DNA from: an uncultured Prevotella sp.
GTDB taxonomy: Bacteria > Bacteroidota > Bacteroidia > Bacteroidales > Bacteroidaceae
Reading direction: 5' to 3'
Length of the DNA stretch: 30,479 nucleotides
NCBI GenBank assembly: GCA_900557405.1
Contig: USSF01000024.1
Coordinates: forward strand, 1-30,479
Each line of letters opens with the position of its first letter. The first letter of the stretch is position 1. Below, piece after piece: positions 23,553 to 30,479 of the stretch. The position numbers were made by a program, and so were the translations under genes. The notes beneath the pieces were generated by a model. It was not told the origin of the DNA, searched no databases, and saw only the letters and a list, made by a program, of their open reading frames with translations.

Positions 23553-26063
23553 ATGACTGACGTACAGCAGAAAAATCTTTATGCCGCAGAAGAGGACAAC
23601 GAACAATCTTCATTCAACTTCCAGAAACTATATTCCATACTGATTCTTAATTGGAAATGGTTTGTCCTCTCAATTATAATTTGTGTAGGTGTTTCGTATC
23701 TTTATCTGAGATACAAGACTCCTGTGTATTCAGCATCCGCAAAGCTCCTCATCAAGGACGATGAAGGCAGCAAGGGTCGTCGAGGCAGTGACTTCATGAG
23801 CGGAATGGCGGATTTCGGAATCATCAGTAATACCTATGGTATTGATAATGAGATGGAAATCCTTAAGACGCGTACGCTTGCTTCACAGGTGGTAAACGAC
23901 TTGAAACTCTATACCACGTATCTTAAGAAAGGACGCATCAAGAACGTCATTCTCTATAAAACACAGCCGGTGAATGTGGATATGGATCCGGCTCATCTTG
24001 AAAAGCTAAACATTCCGATGAACCTCACCATAAAGCGTGAGGACGGGAAATATGTAATTGAAGGAAGCTATTATGTCTGCGAGGACGAGATTTCCGTCTC
24101 TGGACCTTATGATATAGAGAAGACCTTGACAACACTTCCCGCTACAATCAAGACAAAGGCAGGAACGCTCTACATTACCCGTAATCCAAGGTTTGCACTT
24201 GAAGAAGGTGGGGTGTTGAAGGTGAACATCGTTTCGCCGATGGTCATGGCTGCAAAATATTGTGCAAGCCTTTCCCTTGACCAGACAAGCAAGACCTCTT
24301 CTACTATCAATATGGTGATAAACGACGAGAACATACAGCGTGGATTGGACTATCTGCGTCAGCTTGCTGTATGCTATAACCGCCAGGCCAACGAGGACAA
24401 GAATGAGATTGCCGTGCGTACAGAGGAGTTCGTAAACGACCGTCTTGAGAAAATCAATGCCGAGTTGAGTTCCACCGAAGGTCAGCTGGAGAGCTATAAG
24501 AAGAGCAATCGTCTGGTGGAACTGAAGGTTGACGCAAAGGAGAGTGTGTCGAATCTCTCTGCTTATGAGCAGCGTCTTTCGGATGCAGGCACTCAGATTT
24601 CCCTCATTAACAGTCTGATACAGTTTGCTGACCGTCCAGGCAACAAATACCAGGTACTCCCTTCAAACGTAGGTCTGCGTGACGAGGCTTCTATCTCGCT
24701 GATAAACGACTACAACAAGATTGCCCTGGAGCGTAACCGCCTGTTGCGCACTGCATCGGAGAGCAGTCCTGTAGTGGAGGAACTCACTTCACAATTGAAC
24801 GATCTCAATTCAAGTATACATATGGCCCTTGGCCAGGCAAAGCGCAATCTGGAGATCCAGCGTAATGCCGTGGCTTCGCAGTACGGACAATATAATAATG
24901 AGGTGTCGAGGACACCAGAGCAGGAGCGAATACTTACTCAGATCGGCCGTCAGCAGGAAGTGAAGTCGGGTCTTTACCTTATGCTTCTGCAGAAGCGTGA
25001 GGAAAACTCCATCTCCCTTGCAGCCACAGCCGACAAAGGTAAGCTTATAGAGCTGCCACAGTTCGTGGGAAAGGTTAGTCCTAAGAGCAGCATGGTACTC
25101 CTTATCGGACTCATCATCGGCATCGCCCTGCCTTCGCTTATCCTCTACATCATCCAGTTCTTGCGCTACCGCATAGAGGGACACGATGATGTGGAAGCAC
25201 TCACCTCGCTGCCTATACTTGCTGACGTGGCGATAGCGAGTGATGCCGTGAAGACACGTGCGGATATCGTGGTGCATGAGAACCAGAACAACCAGATGGA
25301 AGAAATCTTCCGTTCAATGCGTACCAATCTGCAGTTCATGCTCAAGGAGGGACAGAAGGTCATCATGTTTACCTCATCCACGTCTGGAGAGGGAAAGACA
25401 TTTACGGCGGCAAACCTCGCCATAAGTTTTGCACTGCTTGGCAAGAAGGTCGTACTTGTTGGACTTGATATCCGTAAGCCGCGACTCGCAGAGCTCTTCC
25501 AGATTGACAACCACCATAACGGTATAACCCGTCTGCTCGTAAAGGACAACCCTGTATGGGCTGATGTTGAGCATGAGATTCAGCCGTCGGAAATAAATTC
25601 TAACCTTGACCTGCTTATGGCTGGACCGATACCTCCGAACCCTGGCGAAATCGTTAGCCGCCATTCGCTGAAGATGGTAATCGACGAATTGAAGGAACAT
25701 TACGACTACGTGCTCGTAGACACAGCCCCTGTCGGTCTTGTCACCGATACGTTTGAAATTGGTAAGTCATGTGACGCCACAGTCTATATGTGTCGTGCCG
25801 ACTACACGCCGAAGGCAAGCTTTGCGATGATAAACCAGTTCAGCTCCGACAAAAAACTGCCGAATATGGCAATTGTACTTAACGGTATAGACATGTCGAA
25901 GAAAAAGTACGGCTACTACTATGGTGTAGGAAAATACGGTAGATACAAGGCATACGGTTCTTACTCCCGTTATGGTAATTACAGCCGCTACGGCACTGCC
26001 ACAAGCTACGGCTCTTATGGCAACAAGTACGGTAACGTCAATGACAATTCACTGAAACTCTAA
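23553..26063 (+). CDS. wzc: Wzc-type polysaccharide co-polymerase / BY tyrosine kinase
   Basis: 836 residues. Membrane helix 1 is at about 34-53 and helix 2 at about 513-537, enclosing a large periplasmic domain with a Wzz-type start and a coiled-coil section (about 290-490). The cytoplasmic kinase has Walker A SSTSGEGKT at about 607-615, Walker A' VGLDIRKPR at about 635, and Walker B VLVDTAP at about 720. The C-terminal tail (about 785-828) holds 14 tyrosines among Gly, Ser and Arg, the expected autophosphorylation cluster. It controls chain length and export of capsule or exopolysaccharide. The outer-membrane partner Wza is not in the window. The next gene follows after seven bases. Confidence 0.93.
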   Translation: MTDVQQKNLYAAEEDNEQSSFNFQKLYSILILNWKWFVLSIIICVGVSYLYLRYKTPVYSASAKLLIKDDEGSKGRRGSDFMSGMADFGIISNTYGIDNEMEILKTRTLASQVVNDLKLYTTYLKKGRIKNVILYKTQPVNVDMDPAHLEKLNIPMNLTIKREDGKYVIEGSYYVCEDEISVSGPYDIEKTLTTLPATIKTKAGTLYITRNPRFALEEGGVLKVNIVSPMVMAAKYCASLSLDQTSKTSSTINMVINDENIQRGLDYLRQLAVCYNRQANEDKNEIAVRTEEFVNDRLEKINAELSSTEGQLESYKKSNRLVELKVDAKESVSNLSAYEQRLSDAGTQISLINSLIQFADRPGNKYQVLPSNVGLRDEASISLINDYNKIALERNRLLRTASESSPVVEELTSQLNDLNSSIHMALGQAKRNLEIQRNAVASQYGQYNNEVSRTPEQERILTQIGRQQEVKSGLYLMLLQKREENSISLAATADKGKLIELPQFVGKVSPKSSMVLLIGLIIGIALPSLILYIIQFLRYRIEGHDDVEALTSLPILADVAIASDAVKTRADIVVHENQNNQMEEIFRSMRTNLQFMLKEGQKVIMFTSSTSGEGKTFTAANLAISFALLGKKVVLVGLDIRKPRLAELFQIDNHHNGITRLLVKDNPVWADVEHEIQPSEINSNLDLLMAGPIPPNPGEIVSRHSLKMVIDELKEHYDYVLVDTAPVGLVTDTFEIGKSCDATVYMCRADYTPKASFAMINQFSSDKKLPNMAIVLNGIDMSKKKYGYYYGVGKYGRYKAYGSYSRYGNYSRYGTATSYGSYGNKYGNVNDNSLKL

Positions 26064-26070
26064 AAAGTAT

Positions 26071-26499
26071 ATGGTAATAGCAGTAGACTTCGACGGAACG
26101 ATTGTGGAGCATCGCTATCCCGAGATAGGCGAGGAGGTGCCGTTTGCCACCGAAACCTTGAAGGCATTGATTGCCGACCGTCACCAGATTATTCTATGGT
26201 CGGTGAGAGAGGGGAAACTTCTCGACGACGCTGTGGAATGGTGCCGGCAGCGCGGAGTGGAGTTCTATGCCGTGAACCGTGATTTTCCCGAGGAGCGTGG
26301 TACGAGCAATAACCAGCATTTCAGCCGCAAGATAAAGGCAGACATGTTTATTGACGACCGCAATGTGGGTGGTCTGCCCGAATGGGGCATGATTTACCAG
26401 ATGGTAAAGACGGGTAAAAGCTACCGTCAGTTGTTGCGCGAGAGTATTCTTGGCAGCATTGAGGAACCGCCCAAGAAGAAGCATTGGTGGTCGATATAG
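26071..26499 (+). CDS. Small HAD-superfamily hydrolase coupled to wzc
   Basis: 142 residues. The HAD nucleophile motif DFDGT (Asp6, Asp8) opens the protein (MVIAVDFDGTIVEHRYPEIG). The metal-binding motif IV is FIDDRNVGG near residue 95. There is no room for a cap domain, which suggests a large or protein-linked substrate, or none at all. I recall a capless HAD protein of this type in Bacteroides thetaiotaomicron (BT0820). It begins seven bases after the wzc stop, so it should be co-expressed with polysaccharide export. Its phosphatase role is likely; the substrate is unknown. Confidence 0.82.
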   Translation: MVIAVDFDGTIVEHRYPEIGEEVPFATETLKALIADRHQIILWSVREGKLLDDAVEWCRQRGVEFYAVNRDFPEERGTSNNQHFSRKIKADMFIDDRNVGGLPEWGMIYQMVKTGKSYRQLLRESILGSIEEPPKKKHWWSI

Positions 26500-26601
26500 A
26501 ACAATATTATAGTCAGGCACCTCTCCCGTAATCATCAGATTCAGGGAGTGGTGCTTTCTTTTGGCCCATCGGCAATCTCATTCCGACAGATATAAAAATA
26601 T

Positions 26602-26985
26602 ATGATAAACAGCAATACAAGAAAGGAAATCCTTCGCTTCTTCGTCACCGGCGGTTTGGCGACAGTGATACACTACGGTATTTACTTCGTGCTCATGAAA
26701 ATGATCAATGCGAGTGTGGCGTTCACCGCAGGTTATTTCATCAGCTTTATCTTCAATTACTATATGTCGGCGCGCTTCACCTTCCAGAAGAAGACTTCGG
26801 CGAAGAATGGACTCGGCTTCTGTGGTGCCCATCTCTTCAACTATCTGTTGCAGGTGTCCCTCTTGAATGTGTTCCTTGCAGTCGGTGTGCCAAAGCCGTT
26901 TGCCCCCATTCCGGTCTATGGTATTTCCATCCCAGTGAATTTCATCGTCGTACGCTTCGTGTTCAAAGGCAGGGGCAAGGGATAA
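26602..26985 (+). CDS. GtrA-family membrane protein
   Basis: 127 residues with four predicted membrane helices: about 11-31 (FFVTGGLATVIHYGIYFVLM), 37-56 (SVAFTAGYFISFIFNYYMS), 75-95 (GAHLFNYLLQVSLLNVFLAV) and 103-122. RKEILRFFVTGG at the start and NYYMSARFTF between helices 2 and 3 are typical. GtrA proteins are thought to flip lipid-linked sugars across the inner membrane for glycosylation of surface polymers. Here it lies 102 bases after the HAD gene, in a run of polysaccharide genes, which fits. No dedicated glycosyltransferase is adjacent. Confidence 0.88.
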   Translation: MINSNTRKEILRFFVTGGLATVIHYGIYFVLMKMINASVAFTAGYFISFIFNYYMSARFTFQKKTSAKNGLGFCGAHLFNYLLQVSLLNVFLAVGVPKPFAPIPVYGISIPVNFIVVRFVFKGRGKG

Positions 26986-27088
26986 GATATAATATATAAG
27001 GTAGAGAATTATAATGATAATAAAACTGTATAGCTCTGTAATGGCTTACGACAGAGGCAGTAACTGTCAAAAATAGATAAAAGAAAAT

Positions 27089-28939
27089 ATGTGTGGAATA
27101 GTAGGATATATAGGATATCGGGATGCATATCCCGTTTTGATTAAGGGACTCCACAGATTGGAGTACCGTGGCTACGATTCGGCAGGAGTTGCACTCCTCA
27201 CCGATGATGACAAGATGAACGTTTATAAGGAGAAGGGTAAGGTGAGCAATCTTGAGGCCCTTGCCGCTACGAAAGACACTTCGGGCCACATTGGCATAGC
27301 CCATACGCGTTGGGCCACCCATGGTGAACCGTCGATGGTCAACGCCCATCCCCACGTGTCGCAGAACGGCAAGTTGGCACTAGTACACAATGGTATCATT
27401 GAGAACTACGCCAGCCTGAAGACTTTCCTTGAGGAGAAAGGCTATACGTTCAAGAGCTCCACGGACACCGAAGTGCTCGTGCAGCTTATAGAGTTCATTC
27501 AGGACGAATACCATAAGAATTTGCGCGAAGCAGTTTCCGCAGCCCTGCGTCGTGTTACCGGAGCCTACGCTATCGCCGTACTCGATACCGACAGCCCGGA
27601 CCGCATCGTTGTGGCACGCAAGTCAAGTCCGCTCGTTGTGGGCATAGGCGAAGATCACAAAGAATTCTTCCTCGCCTCCGATGCCCTGCCGATAGTGGAG
27701 TATACCAACCAGATGGTCTACCTCAACGACGGCGAGGTCGCAACCCTCAAGGTGGGCGAGAAGATGGAGATATACAACCTTGACAATGAGGAGATAGACC
27801 CCAAGGTGAAGGAAGTGGACATAAACCTCGACAGCTTGGAGAAGGGTGGCTACAATCATTTCATGCTCAAGGAGATTCACGACCAGCCGCGTTGTATTGC
27901 CGATTGCATGCGTGGACGCCTGCTTGCTGGCGAAAAGAAGATAGTGCTCAGTGCTGTGGAACAGCATAAAGACCGTCTGCTCCGTGCCAAGCGTTTCATC
28001 ATTGTGGCTTGCGGCACGTCGTGGCATGCCGGACTCATCGGCCGACAGATGATTGAGCAGTGGTGTGAGATACCGGTAGAGGTGGAGTACGCTTCGGAAT
28101 TCAGATACCGCAAGCCCGTGATACAGTCTGACGATGTAGTCATCGCCATCTCCCAGAGCGGCGAAACGGCAGATACGCTTGCCGCCTTCGAACTCGCTCA
28201 TAAGAAGGGGGCTTTATGTTTCGGTATAGTCAATGTTGTTGGTTCAAGCATCGCCCGCGCCTCCGACACGGGAATCTATACCCACGTGGGACCGGAAATC
28301 GGTGTGGCTTCCACTAAAGCGTTTACCGGACAGGTCACTGTGCTTACTCTATTTGCCCTTGCCCTCGCCCGCGAATTAGGCAGCATACCACATACCGAAT
28401 ATGAAAAATATGTGGCGGAACTGTCGCGCATACCGGCAAAGATGGAGAAGGTGCTTGAGCAGGCTGGTAAGATAAAGGACATTTCGCGTACGTTCACATA
28501 CGCCACCAACGCTCTCTACATGGGCCGTGGATTCAATTACCCTGTCGCTCTTGAAGGAGCATTGAAGCTAAAGGAAATCAGCTACATTCATGCCGAGGGG
28601 TATCCGGCAGCCGAGATGAAGCATGGCCCCATCGCGCTTGTCGATGAGAACATGCCTGTGATATTTGTTGCCACACACCATCAGCTCTATAAGAAAATTC
28701 TAAGCAACATACAGGAAGTGAAGGCGCGCAACGGTAGAATCGTCGCCGTGGTCACCGAAGGTGATGAGGCAGTAAGGGCGCTTTCTGAGGCCACCATCGA
28801 GGTACCTGCCACGCTGCCTGCTGTGGCTCCGCTGCTTTCTGTCCTCCCGCTTCAGCTTATGGCATACTATGTGGCTGTGTTCAAGGGGCTCAATGTTGAC
28901 CAGCCGAGGAACCTTGCAAAGTCAGTGACTGTGGAATAA
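27089..28939 (+). CDS. glmS: Glutamine-fructose-6-phosphate aminotransferase
   Basis: 616 residues (E. coli 609). The N-terminal glutaminase domain starts MCGIVGYIG, with Cys2 as nucleophile, and includes HTRWATHGEPS and HNGIIENY. Two SIS isomerase domains follow (about 285-616), with ACGTSWHAG, ISQSGETADTLAA, LEGALKLKEISY and HAEGYPAAEMKHGP. The C-terminus QPRNLAKSVTVE is canonical. It makes glucosamine-6-phosphate for peptidoglycan, LPS and other amino sugars. The 103-base gap after gtrA shows no glmS ribozyme and no convincing TAnnTTTG box; TAGCTCTG at about 27034 is a poor candidate. Confidence 0.97.
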   Translation: MCGIVGYIGYRDAYPVLIKGLHRLEYRGYDSAGVALLTDDDKMNVYKEKGKVSNLEALAATKDTSGHIGIAHTRWATHGEPSMVNAHPHVSQNGKLALVHNGIIENYASLKTFLEEKGYTFKSSTDTEVLVQLIEFIQDEYHKNLREAVSAALRRVTGAYAIAVLDTDSPDRIVVARKSSPLVVGIGEDHKEFFLASDALPIVEYTNQMVYLNDGEVATLKVGEKMEIYNLDNEEIDPKVKEVDINLDSLEKGGYNHFMLKEIHDQPRCIADCMRGRLLAGEKKIVLSAVEQHKDRLLRAKRFIIVACGTSWHAGLIGRQMIEQWCEIPVEVEYASEFRYRKPVIQSDDVVIAISQSGETADTLAAFELAHKKGALCFGIVNVVGSSIARASDTGIYTHVGPEIGVASTKAFTGQVTVLTLFALALARELGSIPHTEYEKYVAELSRIPAKMEKVLEQAGKIKDISRTFTYATNALYMGRGFNYPVALEGALKLKEISYIHAEGYPAAEMKHGPIALVDENMPVIFVATHHQLYKKILSNIQEVKARNGRIVAVVTEGDEAVRALSEATIEVPATLPAVAPLLSVLPLQLMAYYVAVFKGLNVDQPRNLAKSVTVE

Positions 28940-28950
28940 TGAATTTTGAT

Positions 28951-28978
28951 TTTAGAGTTTAGAATTTAGAGCTTAGAG
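28951..28978. repeat. Four-copy 7-base tandem repeat after glmS
   Basis: TTTAGAG, TTTAGAA, TTTAGAG and CTTAGAG are contiguous. A compact stem follows: ATTCC (28981) pairs with GGAAT (29002), with CGCTG/CAGCG inside. No T-tract is present. Confidence 0.6.
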
Positions 28979-29061
28979 TTATTCCCGCTGTGCAGCGATT
29001 AGGAATTATAGAGTTAGAGTTTATAATATAGGAAATACCATAGGACGTAAATACCACGGAA

Positions 29062-30042
29062 ATGATGAAAAAAGAAGATTTGAAAATAGTTTTTATGGGT
29101 ACGCCGGAGTTTGCAGTTGGTACGCTTCAGGCGCTTGTTGATGGTGGCTACAACGTAGTTGCTGTTGTGACGCAGCCCGACAAACCCGTGGGCAGACACC
29201 AGGACACGCTGCAACAGCCGGCTGTGAAGCAGTATGCCCTTGCCCATAACCTGCCGGTGCTACAGCCGGTCAAGATGAAGGATGCCGAATTCCTTGATGC
29301 TCTGCGTGGCTATGAAGCCGACCTGCAGGTTGTGGTGGCATACCGTATGCTGCCCGAAGTGGTGTGGAGTATGCCTCGCTTCGGCACATTCAACGTACAT
29401 GCCGCCTTGTTACCCCAATACCGTGGAGCGGCGCCAATAAACTGGGCTGTTATAAACGGTGAGACACAGACAGGCGTGACCACCTTCTTCCTCGACCACG
29501 ACATCGACACCGGAAGGATAATCATGCAGGAGCCATTCGCTATAGAGGATGATTATGATGTGGAGGATGTTTATGACGGGCTGATGAAGCTCGGTGCGGA
29601 TATCGCCCTAAAGACGGTTGACCGCATACTTGAGGGCGATGGCTTCGTGGCCTCGCTGCCGCAGGAGGAGATGCTGCCCGTGGGAACGGAACTGCATCAT
29701 GCACCGAAGATATTCAAGGACACTTGTCGCATCAGCTGGATCCAGCCTGCCAAGAGGGTGTATGATTTCGTGAGAGGTCTTTCGCCATATCCTGGCTGTT
29801 GGACGGAATTGGTGGATGATAATGGCAAGGACTATGTGCTGAAGGTTTATCGCACGGCCAAGTCTGACGTAAAGAGCGACGGCGCTCCAGGCACGTTCTC
29901 TATCGGCCGCAACCGTCTTTTCGTCAATACTCTTGATTCCAAGATTGAACTCCTTACCGTTCAGCTTAGCGGCAAGAAGCGTATGGAGGCGAAGGATTTT
30001 CTGAATGGTGTGAAAGACAAGGTATTAAGAGTTAAGAATTAA
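29062..30042 (+). CDS. fmt: Methionyl-tRNA formyltransferase
   Basis: 326 residues (E. coli about 315). The N-terminal formyltransferase domain has IVFMGTPEFAV, a LPVLQPVKMKD block, and the catalytic region FNVHAALLPQYRGAAPINWA with GETQTGVTTFFLDHDIDTG, giving the expected Asn, His and Asp. The C-terminal OB-like domain starts near residue 210 (ISWIQPAKRVYDFVRGLSPYPG). It formylates initiator Met-tRNA with 10-formyl-tetrahydrofolate. Two ATGs stand side by side at 29062 and 29065; either may be used. It is separated from glmS by 122 bases with short repeats. Confidence 0.96.
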   Translation: MMKKEDLKIVFMGTPEFAVGTLQALVDGGYNVVAVVTQPDKPVGRHQDTLQQPAVKQYALAHNLPVLQPVKMKDAEFLDALRGYEADLQVVVAYRMLPEVVWSMPRFGTFNVHAALLPQYRGAAPINWAVINGETQTGVTTFFLDHDIDTGRIIMQEPFAIEDDYDVEDVYDGLMKLGADIALKTVDRILEGDGFVASLPQEEMLPVGTELHHAPKIFKDTCRISWIQPAKRVYDFVRGLSPYPGCWTELVDDNGKDYVLKVYRTAKSDVKSDGAPGTFSIGRNRLFVNTLDSKIELLTVQLSGKKRMEAKDFLNGVKDKVLRVKN

Positions 30043-30086
30043 GAGAAGTATCTTTGCTGCCGAACTATTAAAAATTTTTACTAATA
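30043..30086. other. A/T-rich inverted repeat just after fmt
   Basis: ACTATTA (30064-30070) pairs with TAATAGT (30082-30088) around an eleven-base A/T loop. It may help end the fmt transcript, but there is no T-tract at the 3' side. Confidence 0.35.
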
Positions 30087-30178
30087 GTACCACTTTAGAA
30101 TATGTATCTGGTACTCCGAGTATACCTGTCTGGTACTCCGAGTATACCTATCAGATACTTCTGGTATACCTATCATAC
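30087..30178. repeat. Second 22-base-period array with palindromic cores
   Basis: Cores begin at 30111, 30133 and 30155, exactly 22 bases apart: GTACTCCGAGTAT (twice) and ATACTTCTGGTAT, each followed by ACC and a TRTC tail. Degraded copies flank on both sides. The cores closely resemble ATACTCCCGGTAT in the array at 11940-12071. Non-coding, between the convergent fmt and kdsB genes. Confidence 0.8.
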
Positions 30179-30180
30179 TC

Positions 30181-30207
30181 TGACGGCATGACAATCGTTT
30201 GCCGTCA
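30181..30207. repeat. Perfect 8-base-pair hairpin
   Basis: TGACGGCA (30181-30188) pairs with TGCCGTCA (30200-30207) around an eleven-base loop, directly after the second array. Confidence 0.6.
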
Positions 30208-30247
30208 AGCAAGGTGCTTCCTGTCGGAATAGTGATGGTGTGATGGT

Positions 30248-30343
30248 GGTGAGGGTAAAAATCTTTACCCTCACACTTACCCTCACCATTGAAACCCCGA
30301 TAAACAGGGCGTTTCAAGCGAAATGTGAGAGTGTGAGGGTAAA
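30248..30343. repeat. Compound inverted repeat built on GTGAGGGTAA
   Basis: The motif occurs four times: forward at 30249 and 30333, inverted at 30264-30274 and 30277-30286. GTGAGGGTAAA (30249-30259) forms an 11-base-pair hairpin with TTTACCCTCAC (30264-30274). Alternatively the second inverted copy can pair with the copy at 30333, enclosing a GAAAC...GTTTC hairpin at 30291-30315. A-rich and T-rich runs (30341-30363) follow. No gene overlaps it; 30364-30412 shows nothing further. Confidence 0.75.
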
Positions 30344-30412
30344 AAAAGAAAAAAAACTTTTTTATTAATTTTCTAATTCGAAATAACAGTGCAGCGAGAA
30401 CGACTCTACATT

Positions 30413-30479
30413 CTAAACCCTACATTCATTTAGATAAGTTTCAGCTCTTTGCAGATCCTCCGGCGTGTCGATGCCTACG
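30413..30479 (-). CDS. kdsB: 3-deoxy-manno-octulosonate cytidylyltransferase, C-terminal end only
   Basis: The window edge cuts the gene; only the last 21 codons are visible (GIDTPEDLQRAETYLNECRV, stop at 30413-30415). The block GIDTPEDLQRAE matches the C-terminus of KdsB, which activates Kdo as CMP-Kdo for LPS core synthesis. A Kdo enzyme fits the neighbouring envelope genes. It converges with fmt. Identification rests on a short stretch, so another nucleotidyltransferase with the same ending is possible. Confidence 0.65.
   Translation of the reverse strand, partial: VGIDTPEDLQRAETYLNECRV

Noticed and set aside
26986..27088. glmS ribozyme upstream of glmS.
   Set aside because: The gap is too short and lacks any recognisable ribozyme core; this ribozyme is typical of Gram-positive bacteria.

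Overview
The window looks chromosomal and comes from a member of the Bacteroidales, most likely a Prevotella-like organism (inference). Several intergenic regions carry the Bacteroidetes promoter pattern (TTTG or TTG, 18-20 bases, then TAnnTTTG). Clear Shine-Dalgarno sequences are mostly absent, and leaders before start codons are A/T-rich. The gene set fits: an outer-membrane barrel of the PorT-like type, an OmpA-like porin with a coiled-coil linker, a Wzc-type tyrosine kinase, a stand-alone NfeD/SPFH pair, and RNase Y next to ZapA. I saw no tRNA, rRNA, CRISPR array, intact insertion sequence or prophage.

Layout. 1-303: gene-free, with a hairpin and a good promoter. 304-4112 (+): a LysM/periplasmic-binding fusion, an outer-membrane barrel and a POT-family peptide transporter, closed by a strong terminator. 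4315-7059 (-): a divergent WecB-like epimerase, then an NfeD-SPFH pair. 7289-10328 (-): cobU-cobT-cobS-cobC, the nucleotide-loop assembly branch of cobalamin synthesis. 10571-13691 (+): an abundant OmpA-family protein, a 534-base gene-free stretch with a 22-base-period repeat array, then infC-rpmI-rplT with terminator. 13783-15630 (+): an LtaS-like phosphotransferase, converging on a secreted alpha/beta hydrolase (-). 17180-22453 (-): tex, rny, zapA with a small coiled-coil partner, and an unknown 207-residue protein. 22663-30042 (+): rfbA-wzc-HAD hydrolase, gtrA, glmS and fmt. 30413-30479 (-): the last codons of kdsB.

Function. The right-hand part is mainly envelope and surface-polysaccharide metabolism: glmS makes glucosamine-6-phosphate, rfbA makes dTDP-glucose, wzc controls polysaccharide chain export, gtrA is a likely flippase-type membrane protein, and kdsB makes CMP-Kdo for LPS. 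The central part is translation and RNA metabolism (infC, rpmI, rplT, tex, rny, fmt).

The least explained sequence is intergenic. Two separate loci (11940-12071 and 30087-30178) hold tandem imperfect palindromes with a 22-base period and related 13-base cores. In the first array the two arms change together, so self-complementarity is kept. The second locus lies beside a compound inverted repeat built from four GTGAGGGTAA copies. A degenerate repeat with exact 9-base phasing separates nfeD from the SPFH gene. Among proteins, the WecB-like epimerase appears to lack two catalytic residues and the POT transporter lacks the first Glu of its ExxER motif.
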